From positions 198,630 through 252,330 of the forward strand of contig NZ_GL883079.1 of the NCBI RefSeq assembly GCF_000204015.1: 53,701 nt of DNA. The letters run 5' to 3'. The notes below the pieces were generated by a model, which was given only the letters and a program-made list of their open reading frames with translations, ran no database searches and was not told the origin of the DNA. Both the position numbers and the translations under genes were made by a program. This document shows, in pieces, positions 7,109 to 16,397 of the stretch (positions within the stretch are counted from its first letter, which is position 1; each line of letters opens with the position of its first letter). The DNA comes from Asticcacaulis biprosthecium C19. GTDB lineage: Bacteria; Pseudomonadota; Alphaproteobacteria; Caulobacterales; Caulobacteraceae.

Positions 7109-8205
7109 TGTCCAGGGTCAAAAAGCTGGCCGATGTCCGGGCCTGTATCCTGGGCGTCAGCGGTCTGGAACTGACGACGGAAGAACAACGCTTCTTCCAC
7201 GATCATCCCCCGCTGGGTTTCATCCTGTTTCGCCGCAATATCGAGACACCGGAGCAGACCAAGGCCCTGGTGACCGCGCTGAAGGCGTGCGTGCGCCACG
7301 ATCCATTGATCCTGATCGACCAGGAAGGCGGTCGGGTGCGCCGCCTGCGTCCGCCGCACTGGCCCGACTATCCGCCGGCTGCCCGCTTTGCCGAAGTGTG
7401 CAACGACCCATATGAGCAGCGAGACATGGTACGCCTGGGCGCGCGGCTGATGGCCAACGACCTCTATGCGTTGGGTATCAATGTCGACTGCGTGCCGGTC
7501 CTGGACGTACCTCAACCCGGTGCCCACGATATTATCGGCGACCGCGCCTATGGGCTAACGGCCGGCGATGTCGCCGTTATGGGCCGCGCCGCCTGCGAAG
7601 GCCTGCTGGCCGGCGGCGTCTTGCCGGTGATCAAGCATATTCCCGGTCACGGCCGGGCAGGAGCCGACTCGCACACCGACCTGCCCAAGGTCGATACCAA
7701 GCTGGACGAGTTGCTGAAGGTCGACTTCTATCCGTTCCAGGTCAATGCCGACATGCCGATCGCCATGACCGCGCACGTGCTGTACAAGGCGATTGACAAG
7801 CGCAACACCGCGACCACATCGAAAAAGTGCATCAAGGTGATCCGCAAGGTTATCGGCTTCGACGGGCTTTTGATCTGCGACGACCTGTCAATGAACGCGC
7901 TGACTGGCGACCTGCATCACCGCGCCAAGGCGTCTTTGAAGGCCGGGTGCGATGTCCTGCTTCACTGCAACGGCAAGTTGGACCAGATGAAGGTCGTCGT
8001 CGCCGAGGCGCCCAAGCTGCGCCGCGATGCCTTGCGCCGGGCCGAGGCCTGTTTCCGCCGTCTGGTGACCACGCCGGAGCCGTTGGATGTGGCCGATGCC
8101 CGGGCGCGCTTCGATGTTGTTCTCGCGCGCAGTGCGCCGCATGAAGCCAAGGTCGATCCGACCGAGGTGCTGGCCGGCGCGCCGGCCGCCAGAGAACAGG
8201 CATGA
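7108..8205 (+). CDS. nagZ: Beta-N-acetylhexosaminidase NagZ (GH3)
   Basis: A 365-residue cytoplasmic glycoside hydrolase of family 3 that removes N-acetylglucosamine from anhydromuropeptides in peptidoglycan recycling. Visible signatures are the substrate loop with I-D-Q-E-G-G-R-V-R-R-L (about 70-80), the family motif KHIPGHGRAGADSHTDLP, whose His-Asp dyad acts as acid/base in NagZ, and the nucleophile Asp in L-I-C-D-D-L-S-M-N-A-L. Length fits the one-domain NagZ type (about 340 residues) plus a short tail. It starts on the A of the upstream TAA (TAATG) and its stop overlaps scpA (ATGA), so it is embedded in an operon spor-nagZ-scpA-scpB. Confidence 0.95.
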   Translation: MSRVKKLADVRACILGVSGLELTTEEQRFFHDHPPLGFILFRRNIETPEQTKALVTALKACVRHDPLILIDQEGGRVRRLRPPHWPDYPPAARFAEVCNDPYEQRDMVRLGARLMANDLYALGINVDCVPVLDVPQPGAHDIIGDRAYGLTAGDVAVMGRAACEGLLAGGVLPVIKHIPGHGRAGADSHTDLPKVDTKLDELLKVDFYPFQVNADMPIAMTAHVLYKAIDKRNTATTSKKCIKVIRKVIGFDGLLICDDLSMNALTGDLHHRAKASLKAGCDVLLHCNGKLDQMKVVVAEAPKLRRDALRRAEACFRRLVTTPEPLDVADARARFDVVLARSAPHEAKVDPTEVLAGAPAAREQA

Positions 8206-9077
8206 GCCGCGAACGGGCCGCACCTTCGGGGCTCGATCACGACGTCCGCCAGTCGAAGCTGGACTTTGATGGTTCGGCCTCCGATGCGCCCGAGGAAATC
8301 GCCCCCGATGAAGCGCTGGTGCTGCAACTCGACAGCTATGAAGGGCCGCTGCATGTCCTGCTGGCCCTGGCGCGGTCGCAGAAGGTCGACCTGCTGAAAA
8401 TCTCGATCACCCGCCTGGCCGAACAGTACCTGGCCTTCATCCAGGAGGCGCGCAAACTGCGCTTCTCGTTGGCGGCCGACTATCTGGTCATGGCGTCCTG
8501 GCTGGCCTATTTGAAATCGCGCCTTCTGCTGCCGAAGACCGAGCGCAAGCAGGGCAATGAACCGGCGCCGGAAGATCTGGCCGCGGCCCTGGCGTTTCGG
8601 CTGAAGAAGCTGGAAGCCATGCGCAAGGCGGTGGAGGCCCTCACGGAACGGCCGCAGCTCAAGCGTGACGTCTTTGCGCGTGGCGATCCGGAGGCGCGAT
8701 TGATCATTCCATCATCGCGCATCGAGGCCAATGTCTTCGACCTGATGAGCGCCTACGTCACCCAGCGGCGGCGTGAAACGGAGCGTCATTACGACCCGAC
8801 GCGACGTATCGAGGCCTACTCGCTGGAAGATGCCCGCGATAACCTGCGCTCCAAGCTGCCGTCACTGAACAACTGGACGGCATTGGACGATGTGGCGCCA
8901 CAGCCGCGCGGCGGAGTTGGCCCCAAGCGAATCTCCTACCTGGCCTCGACCCTGTCGGCGTCGCTGGAGCTGACCAAGGAGGGGCAACTTCAGCTTCAGC
9001 AACTGGCGACCTTCGACACCCTGTACATGCGCAAGCGCACGCCCCTTATGCCGATCCCGGAGGTAAAACCGGAATGA
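8202..9077 (+). CDS. scpA: Segregation and condensation protein A (kleisin)
   Basis: A 291-residue kleisin subunit of the Smc-ScpAB condensin that organises the chromosome. After a variable acidic N-terminal part of about 40 residues, the hallmark Y-E-G-P-L-H-V-L-L-A-L-A-R-S-Q-K-V-D motif (about 46-63) starts the Smc-neck-binding region. It is followed by Y-L-V-M-A-S-W-L-A-Y-L-K-S-R-L-L-L-P. The C-terminal winged-helix part contains L-E-L-T-K-E-G-Q-L-Q-L-Q-Q. ATGA overlaps join it to nagZ upstream and scpB downstream, ensuring coupled synthesis of the two condensin subunits. Confidence 0.95.
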   Translation: MSRERAAPSGLDHDVRQSKLDFDGSASDAPEEIAPDEALVLQLDSYEGPLHVLLALARSQKVDLLKISITRLAEQYLAFIQEARKLRFSLAADYLVMASWLAYLKSRLLLPKTERKQGNEPAPEDLAAALAFRLKKLEAMRKAVEALTERPQLKRDVFARGDPEARLIIPSSRIEANVFDLMSAYVTQRRRETERHYDPTRRIEAYSLEDARDNLRSKLPSLNNWTALDDVAPQPRGGVGPKRISYLASTLSASLELTKEGQLQLQQLATFDTLYMRKRTPLMPIPEVKPE

Positions 9078-9715
9078 CGCCCGAGACTCTGGAACGCGCC
9101 GTCGAAGCGCTTTTATTTGCCGCTGCCGGTCCGCTGTCGGCGGCTGAACTGGCCTATCGTCTGCCGGAGGGCGTCGATGTTGGCCAGGCTCTGGCTGGTC
9201 TTAAAGCGCGCTATGCCGGGCGCGGCGTGGCGCTGGAGGTTATCAACGACCGCTGGCAGTTCCGCACCGCCGGCGATCTGGGCTACCTGATGGTGGAGGA
9301 GCGCGAGGAGCCGCGCCGACTGTCCAAGGCGGCGCTGGAAACCCTGGCCATCATCGCCTACCACCAGCCGGTCACCCGCGCCGAGATCGAATCCGTCCGC
9401 GGTGTCGGCCTGTCGCGTGGGACTCTGGACGTCCTGCACGAAATGAACCTGATCCGGCTGCGCGGTCGGCGCCGTACGCCCGGCCGACCGGTAACCTACG
9501 GCACGACGGAGACCTTCCTGGAGCAGTTTTCTCTGCCCAGCCTGGCCGACCTGCCGGGTGTGGCCGAGATGCGCGCCGCGGGACTGCTGGACCTCAATGT
9601 GCCGGCCGACTTCATGGTGCCCGACCCGTCGTCGGGGCAGGTGCTCGAGGACGCGGCGACGCTCGACGATCTGGAAGAGGTCGAATTCGCCCAGGACTTC
9701 TTCGAAGAGAAATGA
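9074..9715 (+). CDS. scpB: Segregation and condensation protein B
   Basis: A 213-residue ScpB, the winged-helix dimer that bridges ScpA in the Smc-ScpAB condensin. The core reads A-V-E-A-L-L-F-A-A-A-G-P-L-S near the start and A-L-E-T-L-A-I-I-A-Y-H-Q-P-V-T-R-A-E-I-E in the second winged helix, the most conserved ScpB signature, followed by I-R-G-V-like V-R-G-V-G-L-S-R-G-T-L and the G-R-P-V-T-Y-G-T-T-E-T-F-L element. The C-terminal 40 residues are acidic and variable. Its ATG overlaps the scpA stop. A 132-bp gap with its own leader hairpin separates it from tatA, so tatABC probably also has a separate promoter. Confidence 0.95.
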   Translation: MTPETLERAVEALLFAAAGPLSAAELAYRLPEGVDVGQALAGLKARYAGRGVALEVINDRWQFRTAGDLGYLMVEEREEPRRLSKAALETLAIIAYHQPVTRAEIESVRGVGLSRGTLDVLHEMNLIRLRGRRRTPGRPVTYGTTETFLEQFSLPSLADLPGVAEMRAAGLLDLNVPADFMVPDPSSGQVLEDAATLDDLEEVEFAQDFFEEK

Positions 9716-9805
9716 ATTTCTTTCGCAGAGGCGGGATAATCGATGCAAAAATGCTTCCTAATTTGGTCATAAAAAGCCTATAAGGACTGAAATTTGCATC
9801 GTGCC

Positions 9806-9824
9806 CGCCCCATGTACAGGGGCG
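9806..9824 (+). promoter_or_regulatory. Leader hairpin upstream of tatA
   Basis: CGCCCC (9806-9811) and GGGGCG (9819-9824) form a perfect 6-bp stem with a 7-base loop, ending 23 bases before the tatA ATG and just before its AAGGAGAG ribosome site. It has no T run, so it is not a classic terminator. It may stabilise the mRNA or mark the end of the scpB message. Confidence 0.4.
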
Positions 9825-9847
9825 AGAGGCGCCAAGGAGAGTAGACT

Positions 9848-10045
9848 ATGGGTGGACTTAGTATTTGGCACTGGCTTTTGGTTGCAGTCGTTGCATTGTT
9901 GCTATTCGGTGGCCGCGGTCAGATTTCCAACCTGATGGGCGATGCCGCCAAGGGTATCAAAGCGTTCAAGGACGGCCTGAAGGACAGCGGCAACGAGGAC
10001 GACGACAAGAAAAAGAAGGTCGACGGCGAAGAGCCGAAAGCCTAA
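9848..10045 (+). CDS. tatA: Sec-independent protein translocase TatA
   Basis: A 65-residue TatA, the pore-forming subunit of the twin-arginine translocase. One short N-terminal membrane helix ([15 protein letters not shown]) is followed by the F-G-G-R-G hinge, the amphipathic helix [14 protein letters not shown] and a charged, Asp/Lys-rich tail (D-D-D-K-K-K-K-K). Length and order are typical. AAGGAGAG precedes the ATG at ideal spacing. It is followed by tatB (36-bp gap) and tatC (4-bp overlap). Confidence 0.96.
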   Translation: MGGLSIWHWLLVAVVALLLFGGRGQISNLMGDAAKGIKAFKDGLKDSGNEDDDKKKKVDGEEPKA

Positions 10046-10081
10046 CCGTCCTATCGCCACACTTAAGAGAAAGCTGCCATC

Positions 10082-10615
10082 ATGTTGCCCGGTCTCGGCG
10101 GCAGTGAGCTGATTATCATTGCAATCGTCGCCCTGGTCGTGGTCGGGCCGAAGGATTTGCCGAAGCTGCTCCGCAATCTCGGCAAGTTCATCGGCAAGAT
10201 GCGCAATATGGCCGACGACTTTAAATCCTCGTTCGACGATATGGCCCGCCAGAGCGAGCTCGATGACCTGCGCAAGGAGGTCGAGGCGCTACGCTCGAAC
10301 AACCTGACCAGTTCGATCCAGAGCGAGATGAAGGCCATCGAAAGCGATATCAGCGTCAGCCTGAACAAGGGCGACAGTCCGGTTACGATGACGCCCCCGT
10401 CTGAGCCGGTGGATCCGAAGATATCTTATCCTCAGATGGACGGTTTGCCGCCCAAGTGGGACGCCGCCCAGAGTGATGATCTCGAGGCTGAGGTTGCCCC
10501 CGTCAAAAAGCCGCGTGCGCGCAAACCGAAGGTCGTTGCGCAAGCGGCGGCGGAACCCGAAGTCGAGCCTACCGTCATGCCTGTTAAACGCTCGCGCCGG
10601 AAGGTTGCCTCGTGA
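10082..10615 (+). CDS. tatB: Sec-independent protein translocase TatB
   Basis: A 177-residue TatB, which with TatC forms the twin-arginine signal receptor. It begins with the TatB-type M-L-P-G-L-G-G-S-E-L, whose Glu in the membrane helix distinguishes it from TatA, then I-I-I-A-I-V-A-L-V-V-V-G-P-K-D-L-P-K and a long amphipathic/coiled segment (about 30-85). The C-terminal half is Pro/Ala-rich and ends in a basic K-R-S-R-R-K. The end overlaps tatC by 4 bp (GTGA), supporting coupled translation. Confidence 0.95.
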   Translation: MLPGLGGSELIIIAIVALVVVGPKDLPKLLRNLGKFIGKMRNMADDFKSSFDDMARQSELDDLRKEVEALRSNNLTSSIQSEMKAIESDISVSLNKGDSPVTMTPPSEPVDPKISYPQMDGLPPKWDAAQSDDLEAEVAPVKKPRARKPKVVAQAAAEPEVEPTVMPVKRSRRKVAS

Positions 10616-11568
10616 CCGAAACCCTGCCGAACACGATCGACGTCGAAGACAAGCACAAGCGTAGCCTGGTGACCAAGGGCCAGACGACGGCCAATGACGC
10701 CGAAGATGCCGATATCGAGGCGTCGCGTGCGCCGTTGATGGATCACCTTGTCGAGCTGCGCACGCGCATCGTCATCATGGCGGTTGCCTTCGTGATTGCC
10801 TGCATCGGATGTTTCGCGGTCGCCAAGCCGATCTACGAGTTCCTGCTTCATCCGCTTAAGGTGGCCAGCGCCATGCTTGAGCAGACAAAGATCAGCGGCC
10901 ATGGCGGCAATCCTTTCGACATGATGTATGTCCTGTTGGGCCTGAAGCAGGTGACTCTGAACAAGGATTTGTCGCTGATCTTCACGGCGCCGCTGGAATT
11001 CATTTTCACGCAAATGAAGATGGCCATGTTCGGCGGCATCATCGTCAGCTTCCCAGTCCTGGCCTGGCAACTCTACGGCTTCGTCGCTCCGGGCCTGTAC
11101 CGCCGCGAACGCAACGCCTTCCTGCCGTTTCTTTTCGCAGCGCCACTGATGTTCGTGCTGGGGATGGCGCTGGTCTATTTCATTATCCTGCCGACGGTGC
11201 TGTGGTTCTCCCTGAGCCAGCAGATTGTTGCTCCGGGCGTCGCCATCACCGCCATGTATAAGGTGTCCGACTACCTGTCGCTGATCACCACTTTGATGCT
11301 GGCCTTCGGTTGCTGTTTCCAGCTTCCAATCGTTATAAGTCTTTTGGGCCTGGCCGGTATTGTCACGTCGAAAATGCTGAGCAGTTTCCGGCGCTACGCC
11401 ATATTGGCCATCGTTGTCGTGGCGGCGGTTGTGACGCCGCCGGACCCGATTTCGCAACTGATGCTGGCGATCCCGATCGTGCTTCTGTACGAGATATCGA
11501 TCCTCTGCGTGAAGTTGATCGAGTGGCGGCGCAAGGGCAAGCCGGTCACGGACGTCGTTGAAGTCTGA
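10612..11568 (+). CDS. tatC: Sec-independent protein translocase TatC
   Basis: A 318-residue TatC, the six-helix core of the Tat receptor. After an N-terminal extension of about 40 charged residues, the signature M-D-H-L-V-E-L-R-T-R begins the first helix. F-T-A-P-L-E-F-I-F-T-Q-M-K and the periplasmic G-L-Y-R-R-E-R-N-A-F are conserved. The first periplasmic loop is longer than in E. coli TatC because of an insert with Q-T-K-I-S-G-H-G-G-N-P, as is common in alphaproteobacteria. Start is GTG overlapping the tatB stop. The C-terminus is short and basic. Downstream lies a palindromic repeat and then serS. Confidence 0.95.
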   Translation: MTETLPNTIDVEDKHKRSLVTKGQTTANDAEDADIEASRAPLMDHLVELRTRIVIMAVAFVIACIGCFAVAKPIYEFLLHPLKVASAMLEQTKISGHGGNPFDMMYVLLGLKQVTLNKDLSLIFTAPLEFIFTQMKMAMFGGIIVSFPVLAWQLYGFVAPGLYRRERNAFLPFLFAAPLMFVLGMALVYFIILPTVLWFSLSQQIVAPGVAITAMYKVSDYLSLITTLMLAFGCCFQLPIVISLLGLAGIVTSKMLSSFRRYAILAIVVVAAVVTPPDPISQLMLAIPIVLLYEISILCVKLIEWRRKGKPVTDVVEV

Positions 11569-11653
11569 CGCATTTTGGGTTTGCCCAAATCACCGGCTTT
11601 GCGTATCTAGCCCGCTAAGTTTTACACCGCTTATCTAGCCTGTCCCGGTGATA

Positions 11654-11708
11654 GGAGAGGGTTGACAGAGTCTCTGTCAACTCCCTCTCCCCACTTGAGG
11701 GGAGAGGG
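11654..11708 (+). repeat. Three-arm palindromic (REP-like) repeat upstream of serS
   Basis: Arm A (GGAGAGGG, 11654-11661) extends into a 17-bp stem with 11672-11690 (2-nt bulge). Arm B (CCCTCTCCCC, 11683-11692) can instead pair perfectly over 10 bp with arm C (GGGGAGAGGG, 11699-11708). The two hairpins share arm B and so exclude each other. The CCCTCTCCCC...GGGGAGAGGG core followed by TTGGGGTGAGGGG resembles a palindrome I know to be dispersed in many proteobacterial genomes. It sits 33 bp before the serS ATG. Confidence 0.75.
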
Positions 11709-11717
11709 TTGGGGTGA

Positions 11718-13025
<1,308 letters not shown>

Positions 13026-13034
13026 GCGTTTTGA

Positions 13035-13267
13035 ACCACGGATGGACACGGATGGACACGGATTTCCAGTTCATCCGGAACCTGCCGCGTAGCGGCATCT
13101 CGGTTTAAGGCGGTCCACAGATTTCACAGATTACACAGATTAGAGTCTTAATCCCTCTAATCTGTGTAATCTGTGGACCCACTTTGGAAGAAGCCGCTGC
13201 GCGGAACATTCATGCGCGCCTTGAAATCCGTGTTGATCCGCGTCCATCCGTGGTGCCAATCTTTTTT
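13035..13267. repeat. Nested inverted-repeat element between serS and surE
   Basis: The 311-bp gap is filled by concentric inverted repeats. Outer arms 13035-13064 (starts ACCACGGATGGACACGG) and 13225-13254 match at 27 of 30 positions. Inner arms 13112-13145 and 13155-13179 are built from 9-bp units containing CACAGATT, three copies on the left and two on the right, and otherwise match perfectly. A weaker middle pair (GCCGCGTAGCGGC and its partner AGCCGCTGCGCGG) lies between. The right outer arm is followed by a T run at about 13262-13267, so the whole could work as a terminator for serS. CACAGATT/ACGGATGG repeats of this style occur in unrelated bacteria. No coding potential. Confidence 0.8.
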
Positions 13268-13336
13268 AACCTGTTGGCCACTTTTTGTTCCTCATCCGGC
13301 TTGCGGCACGGACGGAAATCGCCATAAACATTTCGT

Positions 13337-14152
13337 ATGCGTATCCTCCTGACCAATGACGACGGCGTCGAGGCCTACGGTCTCGAAATCCTCCATAACA
13401 TCGCCCGCCAACTCAGCGACGATGTCTGGGTCTGTGCCCCCGTTATCGAACAGTCCGGTAAGGGCAGGGGCATCACGCTGCACGATCCGCTCCGCGTCAA
13501 ACGCCTGGGTGAAAAGCGTTTTGCCGTCTCGGGCACCCCCACCGACTGCGTCCAGATCGCCATCAATGACTTGATGCCGCAGCCGCCGGACCTGGTCCTG
13601 TCCGGGATCAATCGTGGATTCAACCTGGCGCAGGATGTGACTCTGTCGGGCACGGTTGCCGGCGCGCTGCAGGGCATGACGCTCGGTATCCCCTCGATCG
13701 CGCTGTCGCAGTGTCTGGACTTCGATATCGACCTGATGACCCAATGGAACGCCGCCGAGGTCCATGGCGCGCCTGTACTCAGCGCCATCCTGGAAAAGGG
13801 CTGGCCGGCGGACGTGGTGATCAATATCAACTTCCCGGATTGCCCGGCCGATGAGGTCACGGGCGTCGAAGTTACCCGTCAGGGCTTTCGTGACGCTCAC
13901 GAAATGCACGCCGTCAAACGCCGCGACCCGCGCGGTCGCGACTATTACTGGATGAATTTCCATGCTTTCGATCAGACTATGATCGACGGCACCGATTTGA
14001 ACGCCGTGGCCCATAAGCGCATCTCGGTGACCCCGCTGCATCTGGACCTCACGCATTACGAGACGATGCACCGTCTGAAGAAGACTCTGGGCGGCACGGT
14101 ACCCAAACAGATTAATATTGCCGATGACGAAAAGGCAGGGGCGGCGGAATGA
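13337..14152 (+). CDS. surE: 5'/3'-nucleotidase SurE
   Basis: A 271-residue SurE phosphatase that removes phosphate from nucleoside monophosphates, linked to stationary-phase survival. The metal site is visible: [10 protein letters not shown] (Asp8, Asp9), the Ser in E-Q-S-G-K-G at about 40, and the Asn in S-G-I-N-R-G-F-N at about 96. [11 protein letters not shown] follows, also conserved. Length is typical. It overlaps pcm by 4 bp (ATGA); the surE-pcm pair is a classic conserved arrangement for repair and survival functions. Confidence 0.96.
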   Translation: MRILLTNDDGVEAYGLEILHNIARQLSDDVWVCAPVIEQSGKGRGITLHDPLRVKRLGEKRFAVSGTPTDCVQIAINDLMPQPPDLVLSGINRGFNLAQDVTLSGTVAGALQGMTLGIPSIALSQCLDFDIDLMTQWNAAEVHGAPVLSAILEKGWPADVVININFPDCPADEVTGVEVTRQGFRDAHEMHAVKRRDPRGRDYYWMNFHAFDQTMIDGTDLNAVAHKRISVTPLHLDLTHYETMHRLKKTLGGTVPKQINIADDEKAGAAE

Positions 14153-14796
14153 CTGAGCCCCCCGAAGAAACTCGCCTGCAAAGGTTGATGTCCGGACTCA
14201 AGCAGCAGGGCATCGACGACCGCAAGGTGTTGCACGCCATGGAGATCACGCCGCGCGACCTGTTCGTACCGGAACTGTTCCTCGACCGGTCGTGGGAAGA
14301 TTCGGCCATCCCGATCAATTGCGGCCAGACCATTTCCCAGCCCTATATCGTCGCCCTAATGACCCAGGCGCTGAAGATCGAGGGCCGGCATCGTGTGTTG
14401 GAGATCGGCACGGGCAGCGGCTATCAGACGGCGATCCTCGCGCGATTGGCGCGTTATGTTTACACCATTGAACGCTATCGCTCGCTGATGGTTGAGGCCG
14501 AGACCCGCCATCGCCGGCTTCTGCTGGAAAATATCATCTATCGCTTCGGGGATGGCTGGGATGGTTGGCCGGAACAGGCGCCGTTCGACCGGATCCTGGT
14601 CACGGCTGCCTTGCCGGATGTTCCGACCGATCTGTTGAACCAGTTGAAACCGAAGGGTATTTTGGTCGGCCCCTTAGGCAAGGGATCAACCCAGATCCTG
14701 GTGCGCTATACCCGCACGGCGGACGGTTTTGAACGCGAAGATATGAGCGACGTTCGCTTTGTGCCGTTGATATCCGGCGTCGCAAAAGAAGCCTAG
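14149..14796 (+). CDS. pcm: Protein-L-isoaspartate O-methyltransferase
   Basis: A 215-residue SAM-dependent methyltransferase that repairs isoaspartyl residues in damaged proteins. Motif I for SAM binding is [11 protein letters not shown] at 83-93. The preceding [15 protein letters not shown] is the conserved substrate loop, and [11 protein letters not shown] and [12 protein letters not shown] follow in order. Its ATG overlaps the surE stop. Its 3' end overlaps by 4 bp the convergent membrane-protein gene of the ECF module. A second, degenerate PCMT-like gene lies at 45862-46491. Confidence 0.95.
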   Translation: MTEPPEETRLQRLMSGLKQQGIDDRKVLHAMEITPRDLFVPELFLDRSWEDSAIPINCGQTISQPYIVALMTQALKIEGRHRVLEIGTGSGYQTAILARLARYVYTIERYRSLMVEAETRHRRLLLENIIYRFGDGWDGWPEQAPFDRILVTAALPDVPTDLLNQLKPKGILVGPLGKGSTQILVRYTRTADGFEREDMSDVRFVPLISGVAKEA

Positions 14797-15122
14797 ATCT
14801 GTATCCCGAAATCGCGCAGAGCCGGGCGCAGGTACCAGGCTCCCAGCGCGATCATGCCGACGACGCTCAGGATGATGACCACCGGTACGAGGGCGCCACC
14901 CAGGGTGATGATGGCCGGCGTCACGTACGGCATGATCAGGCCCATCACGAGAGTCACGGCACAGCCGCCGCACAGCCACCAAGCTAGATTCTCGACGAAA
15001 CGGCGACGCTCGACCTTTTCCATGACGGCGATGACGAAGGCGATATCGCGCACCGGCGGCATGCCAGGTACTTGGGCCGGGACCTCGGCTTGCAGCAAGG
15101 CTTTCAAGGCGTCTTCACTCAT
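14793..15122 (-). CDS. Two-helix membrane protein, candidate anti-sigma factor
   Basis: A 109-residue protein: a cytoplasmic N-terminal part of about 45 residues (with D-A-L-K-A-L-L-Q-A-E-V-P-A and V-E-R-R-R-F), then two membrane segments (about 47-67 and 73-95). It overlaps the ECF sigma gene upstream by 4 bp (ATGA), the typical position of an anti-sigma factor, and the soluble head followed by membrane helices fits that role. No HxxxCxxC zinc anti-sigma motif is present, so it is not the usual ZAS type. I do not recognise the family, and the function is inferred from context. Confidence 0.65.
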   Translation of the reverse strand: MSEDALKALLQAEVPAQVPGMPPVRDIAFVIAVMEKVERRRFVENLAWWLCGGCAVTLVMGLIMPYVTPAIITLGGALVPVVIILSVVGMIALGAWYLRPALRDFGIQI

Positions 15123-15691
15123 GACGGTACTCCGAGCAGGGCGGTGAGTTTATCACGCCCCTTGGCAATATGCGACTTAACCGTGCCCAGGGGAAGCCCC
15201 AGAATGTCGGCGGCTTCGCTGTGGCTGTAGTCGCCGGCGACGCAAAGGCTGACGGCGGCGCGCTGGTCCAGCGGCAGTTGTGCCAAGGCTGCCTGAACAC
15301 TCAACCGGCTGTCAACGGTTGAAGACGCCTGTTGCGGCGTCAGGTCGTGCCATTGGGTGTCGCGTGCAGACTGGCGGTTGAAGCGGCGGCGGTCGTTCAG
15401 GGCCTTGCGATAGGCGATGCCGCAGACAAAGGTACGAAACGAAATCCCGTCGTGCAGCCGGTCGATCTTTGACCATGCCGTGACGAAGGCCTCCTGGGCG
15501 AGGTCATCGGCGTCGTCGGCGGTGGCGGCCAGGCGACGGAGGAAGGCGCGCACCGCTTGCTGGCTGTCCGACACAAGCCGGGAGAAGGCTTCGTCGGAGC
15601 CGGAACGGGCGCGCCGGATCAGGGCGGCATGGCCAGATTCCGGATGGCCAGATTCCGAATGGCCAGATTCCGAATGGAGTGGGGATTCCAT
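15119..15691 (-). CDS. ECF-type RNA polymerase sigma factor
   Basis: A 190-residue ECF sigma factor with only regions 2 and 4. Region 2 spans about 30-95: A-F-S-R-L-V, then D-D-A-D-D-L-A-Q-E-A-F-V-T-A-W and F-R-T-F-V-C-G-I-A-Y-R. Region 4 spans about 135-185: L-P-L-D-Q-R-A-A-V-S-L-C, then the helix-turn-helix S-E-A-A-D-I-L-G-L-P-L-G-T-V-K-S-H-I. The frame extends to a TTG at 15715, but the ATG at 15691 is preferred; it has AGGG about 10 bases upstream. A pentapeptide repeat (SESGH, SESGH, PESGH) sits in the N-terminal tail. Downstream is the putative anti-sigma gene, upstream two small membrane-protein genes. Target promoters unknown. Confidence 0.88.
   Translation of the reverse strand: MESPLHSESGHSESGHPESGHAALIRRARSGSDEAFSRLVSDSQQAVRAFLRRLAATADDADDLAQEAFVTAWSKIDRLHDGISFRTFVCGIAYRKALNDRRRFNRQSARDTQWHDLTPQQASSTVDSRLSVQAALAQLPLDQRAAVSLCVAGDYSHSEAADILGLPLGTVKSHIAKGRDKLTALLGVPS
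15631..15675. repeat. 15-bp tandem repeat inside the sigma-factor gene
   Basis: Three direct copies of GGCCAGATTCCGGAT/GGCCAGATTCCGAAT (units 15631-15645, 15646-15660, 15661-15675; one base differs). The unit is a multiple of three, so on the minus strand it adds the pentapeptide (S/P)ESGH in frame to the N-terminal tail, ahead of region 2. Copy-number changes would lengthen or shorten the tail without breaking the gene. Confidence 0.85.
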
Positions 15692-15718
15692 GGTCGGGTG
15701 CCCTGAGGTTCGCAATCG

Positions 15719-16186
15719 TCAATCGTCGACGCGGTCGCGACGCTTGCCGTCGTCGGGGCGCGAACGCGGCCCGAACAGGACGCCGATCAGTTTCAGCACG
15801 AACAGGGCCGCCGCAGCCACGCCGAAGGCCATACCCAGCGCCGTGAAGACGTGGCTGGCGTCGCTACCGGTCTGGTAACCCATATAGCTGAAGCCGGCGG
15901 CTAGGGCGGCGAAGACCACCACACTGCCCCACCCGCCGTTGCGATGACGATAGCGGCCGCCACCTTGATAGCCATAGGCCTGGTCCATGGCGCGATCTTC
16001 GTCGTTCTTGAGCTGATCCAGCAGGAACTGCGGCGGCTCCTTGCCCTGGTCGGCATAGCTTTTCAGGATACGCAGGGTCTCACTGCGGTGATGGTGGTGG
16101 CTCATCATGCCGAATACCCCCATCAGCATGCCGCCAACCGGAAAGATCAGCCACCAGTAGTCGCGGAACAATTGTTCGAAATTCAT
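15719..16186 (-). CDS. Membrane protein of the ECF module
   Basis: A 155-residue protein with one N-terminal membrane segment (D-Y-W-W-L-I-F-P-V-G-G-M-L-M-G-V-F-G-M-M), a short His-rich turn (S-H-H-H-H-R-S), a soluble stretch of about 45 residues with the helix E-T-L-R-I-L-K-S-Y-A-D-Q-G-K-E-P-P, and two further membrane helices before a basic C-terminus. Its start has a strong AAGGAGGG site. The N-terminal 50 residues match the small protein encoded just upstream (16198-16377): W-W-L-I-F-P plus a helix ending in K-S-Y-A-D-Q-G or R-S-Y-L-D-R-G. It ends 28 bp before the sigma-factor ATG. Role unknown; a signal input or partner in sigma control is plausible. Confidence 0.75.
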   Translation of the reverse strand: MNFEQLFRDYWWLIFPVGGMLMGVFGMMSHHHHRSETLRILKSYADQGKEPPQFLLDQLKNDEDRAMDQAYGYQGGGRYRHRNGGWGSVVVFAALAAGFSYMGYQTGSDASHVFTALGMAFGVAAAALFVLKLIGVLFGPRSRPDDGKRRDRVDD

Positions 16187-16197
16187 GTCGCCCTCCT

Positions 16198-16377
16198 TCA
16201 GAAATGGTTGTCGCGGCGCAGGGCATCCGGCACGGGCTGGCCGCGGTCGAGATAGCTCCTCATCAAATCAAGCTTCTTCTTCTCGTAGCTGCTGCGCAGG
16301 ATCATCTGCACCAGGCCGTAGACCATGGCCATGGCCGGAAAAATCAACCACCAGAATTGGCGAAACAGTTCAGTCAT
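16198..16377 (-). CDS. Small membrane protein of the ECF module
   Basis: A 59-residue protein with one membrane segment (F-W-W-L-I-F-P-A-M-A-M-V-Y-G-L-V-Q-M-I-L) and a short cytoplasmic helix (K-K-K-L-D-L-M-R-S-Y-L-D-R-G-Q-P-V-P). An upstream in-frame ATG exists at 16389, but the ATG at 16377 follows GGAGG at ideal spacing, so I choose it. It is a short paralogue of the N-terminal part of the next gene, 12 bp downstream, and appears to be the first gene of the four-gene sigma-factor operon. Function unknown. Confidence 0.7.
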   Translation of the reverse strand: MTELFRQFWWLIFPAMAMVYGLVQMILRSSYEKKKLDLMRSYLDRGQPVPDALRRDNHF

Positions 16378-16397
16378 CAGAGCCTCCATTAAGCTTG

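Noticed and set aside
13035-13267. CRISPR array
   Set aside because: The repeats are inverted and of 9-bp units, without regular spacers and without cas genes.
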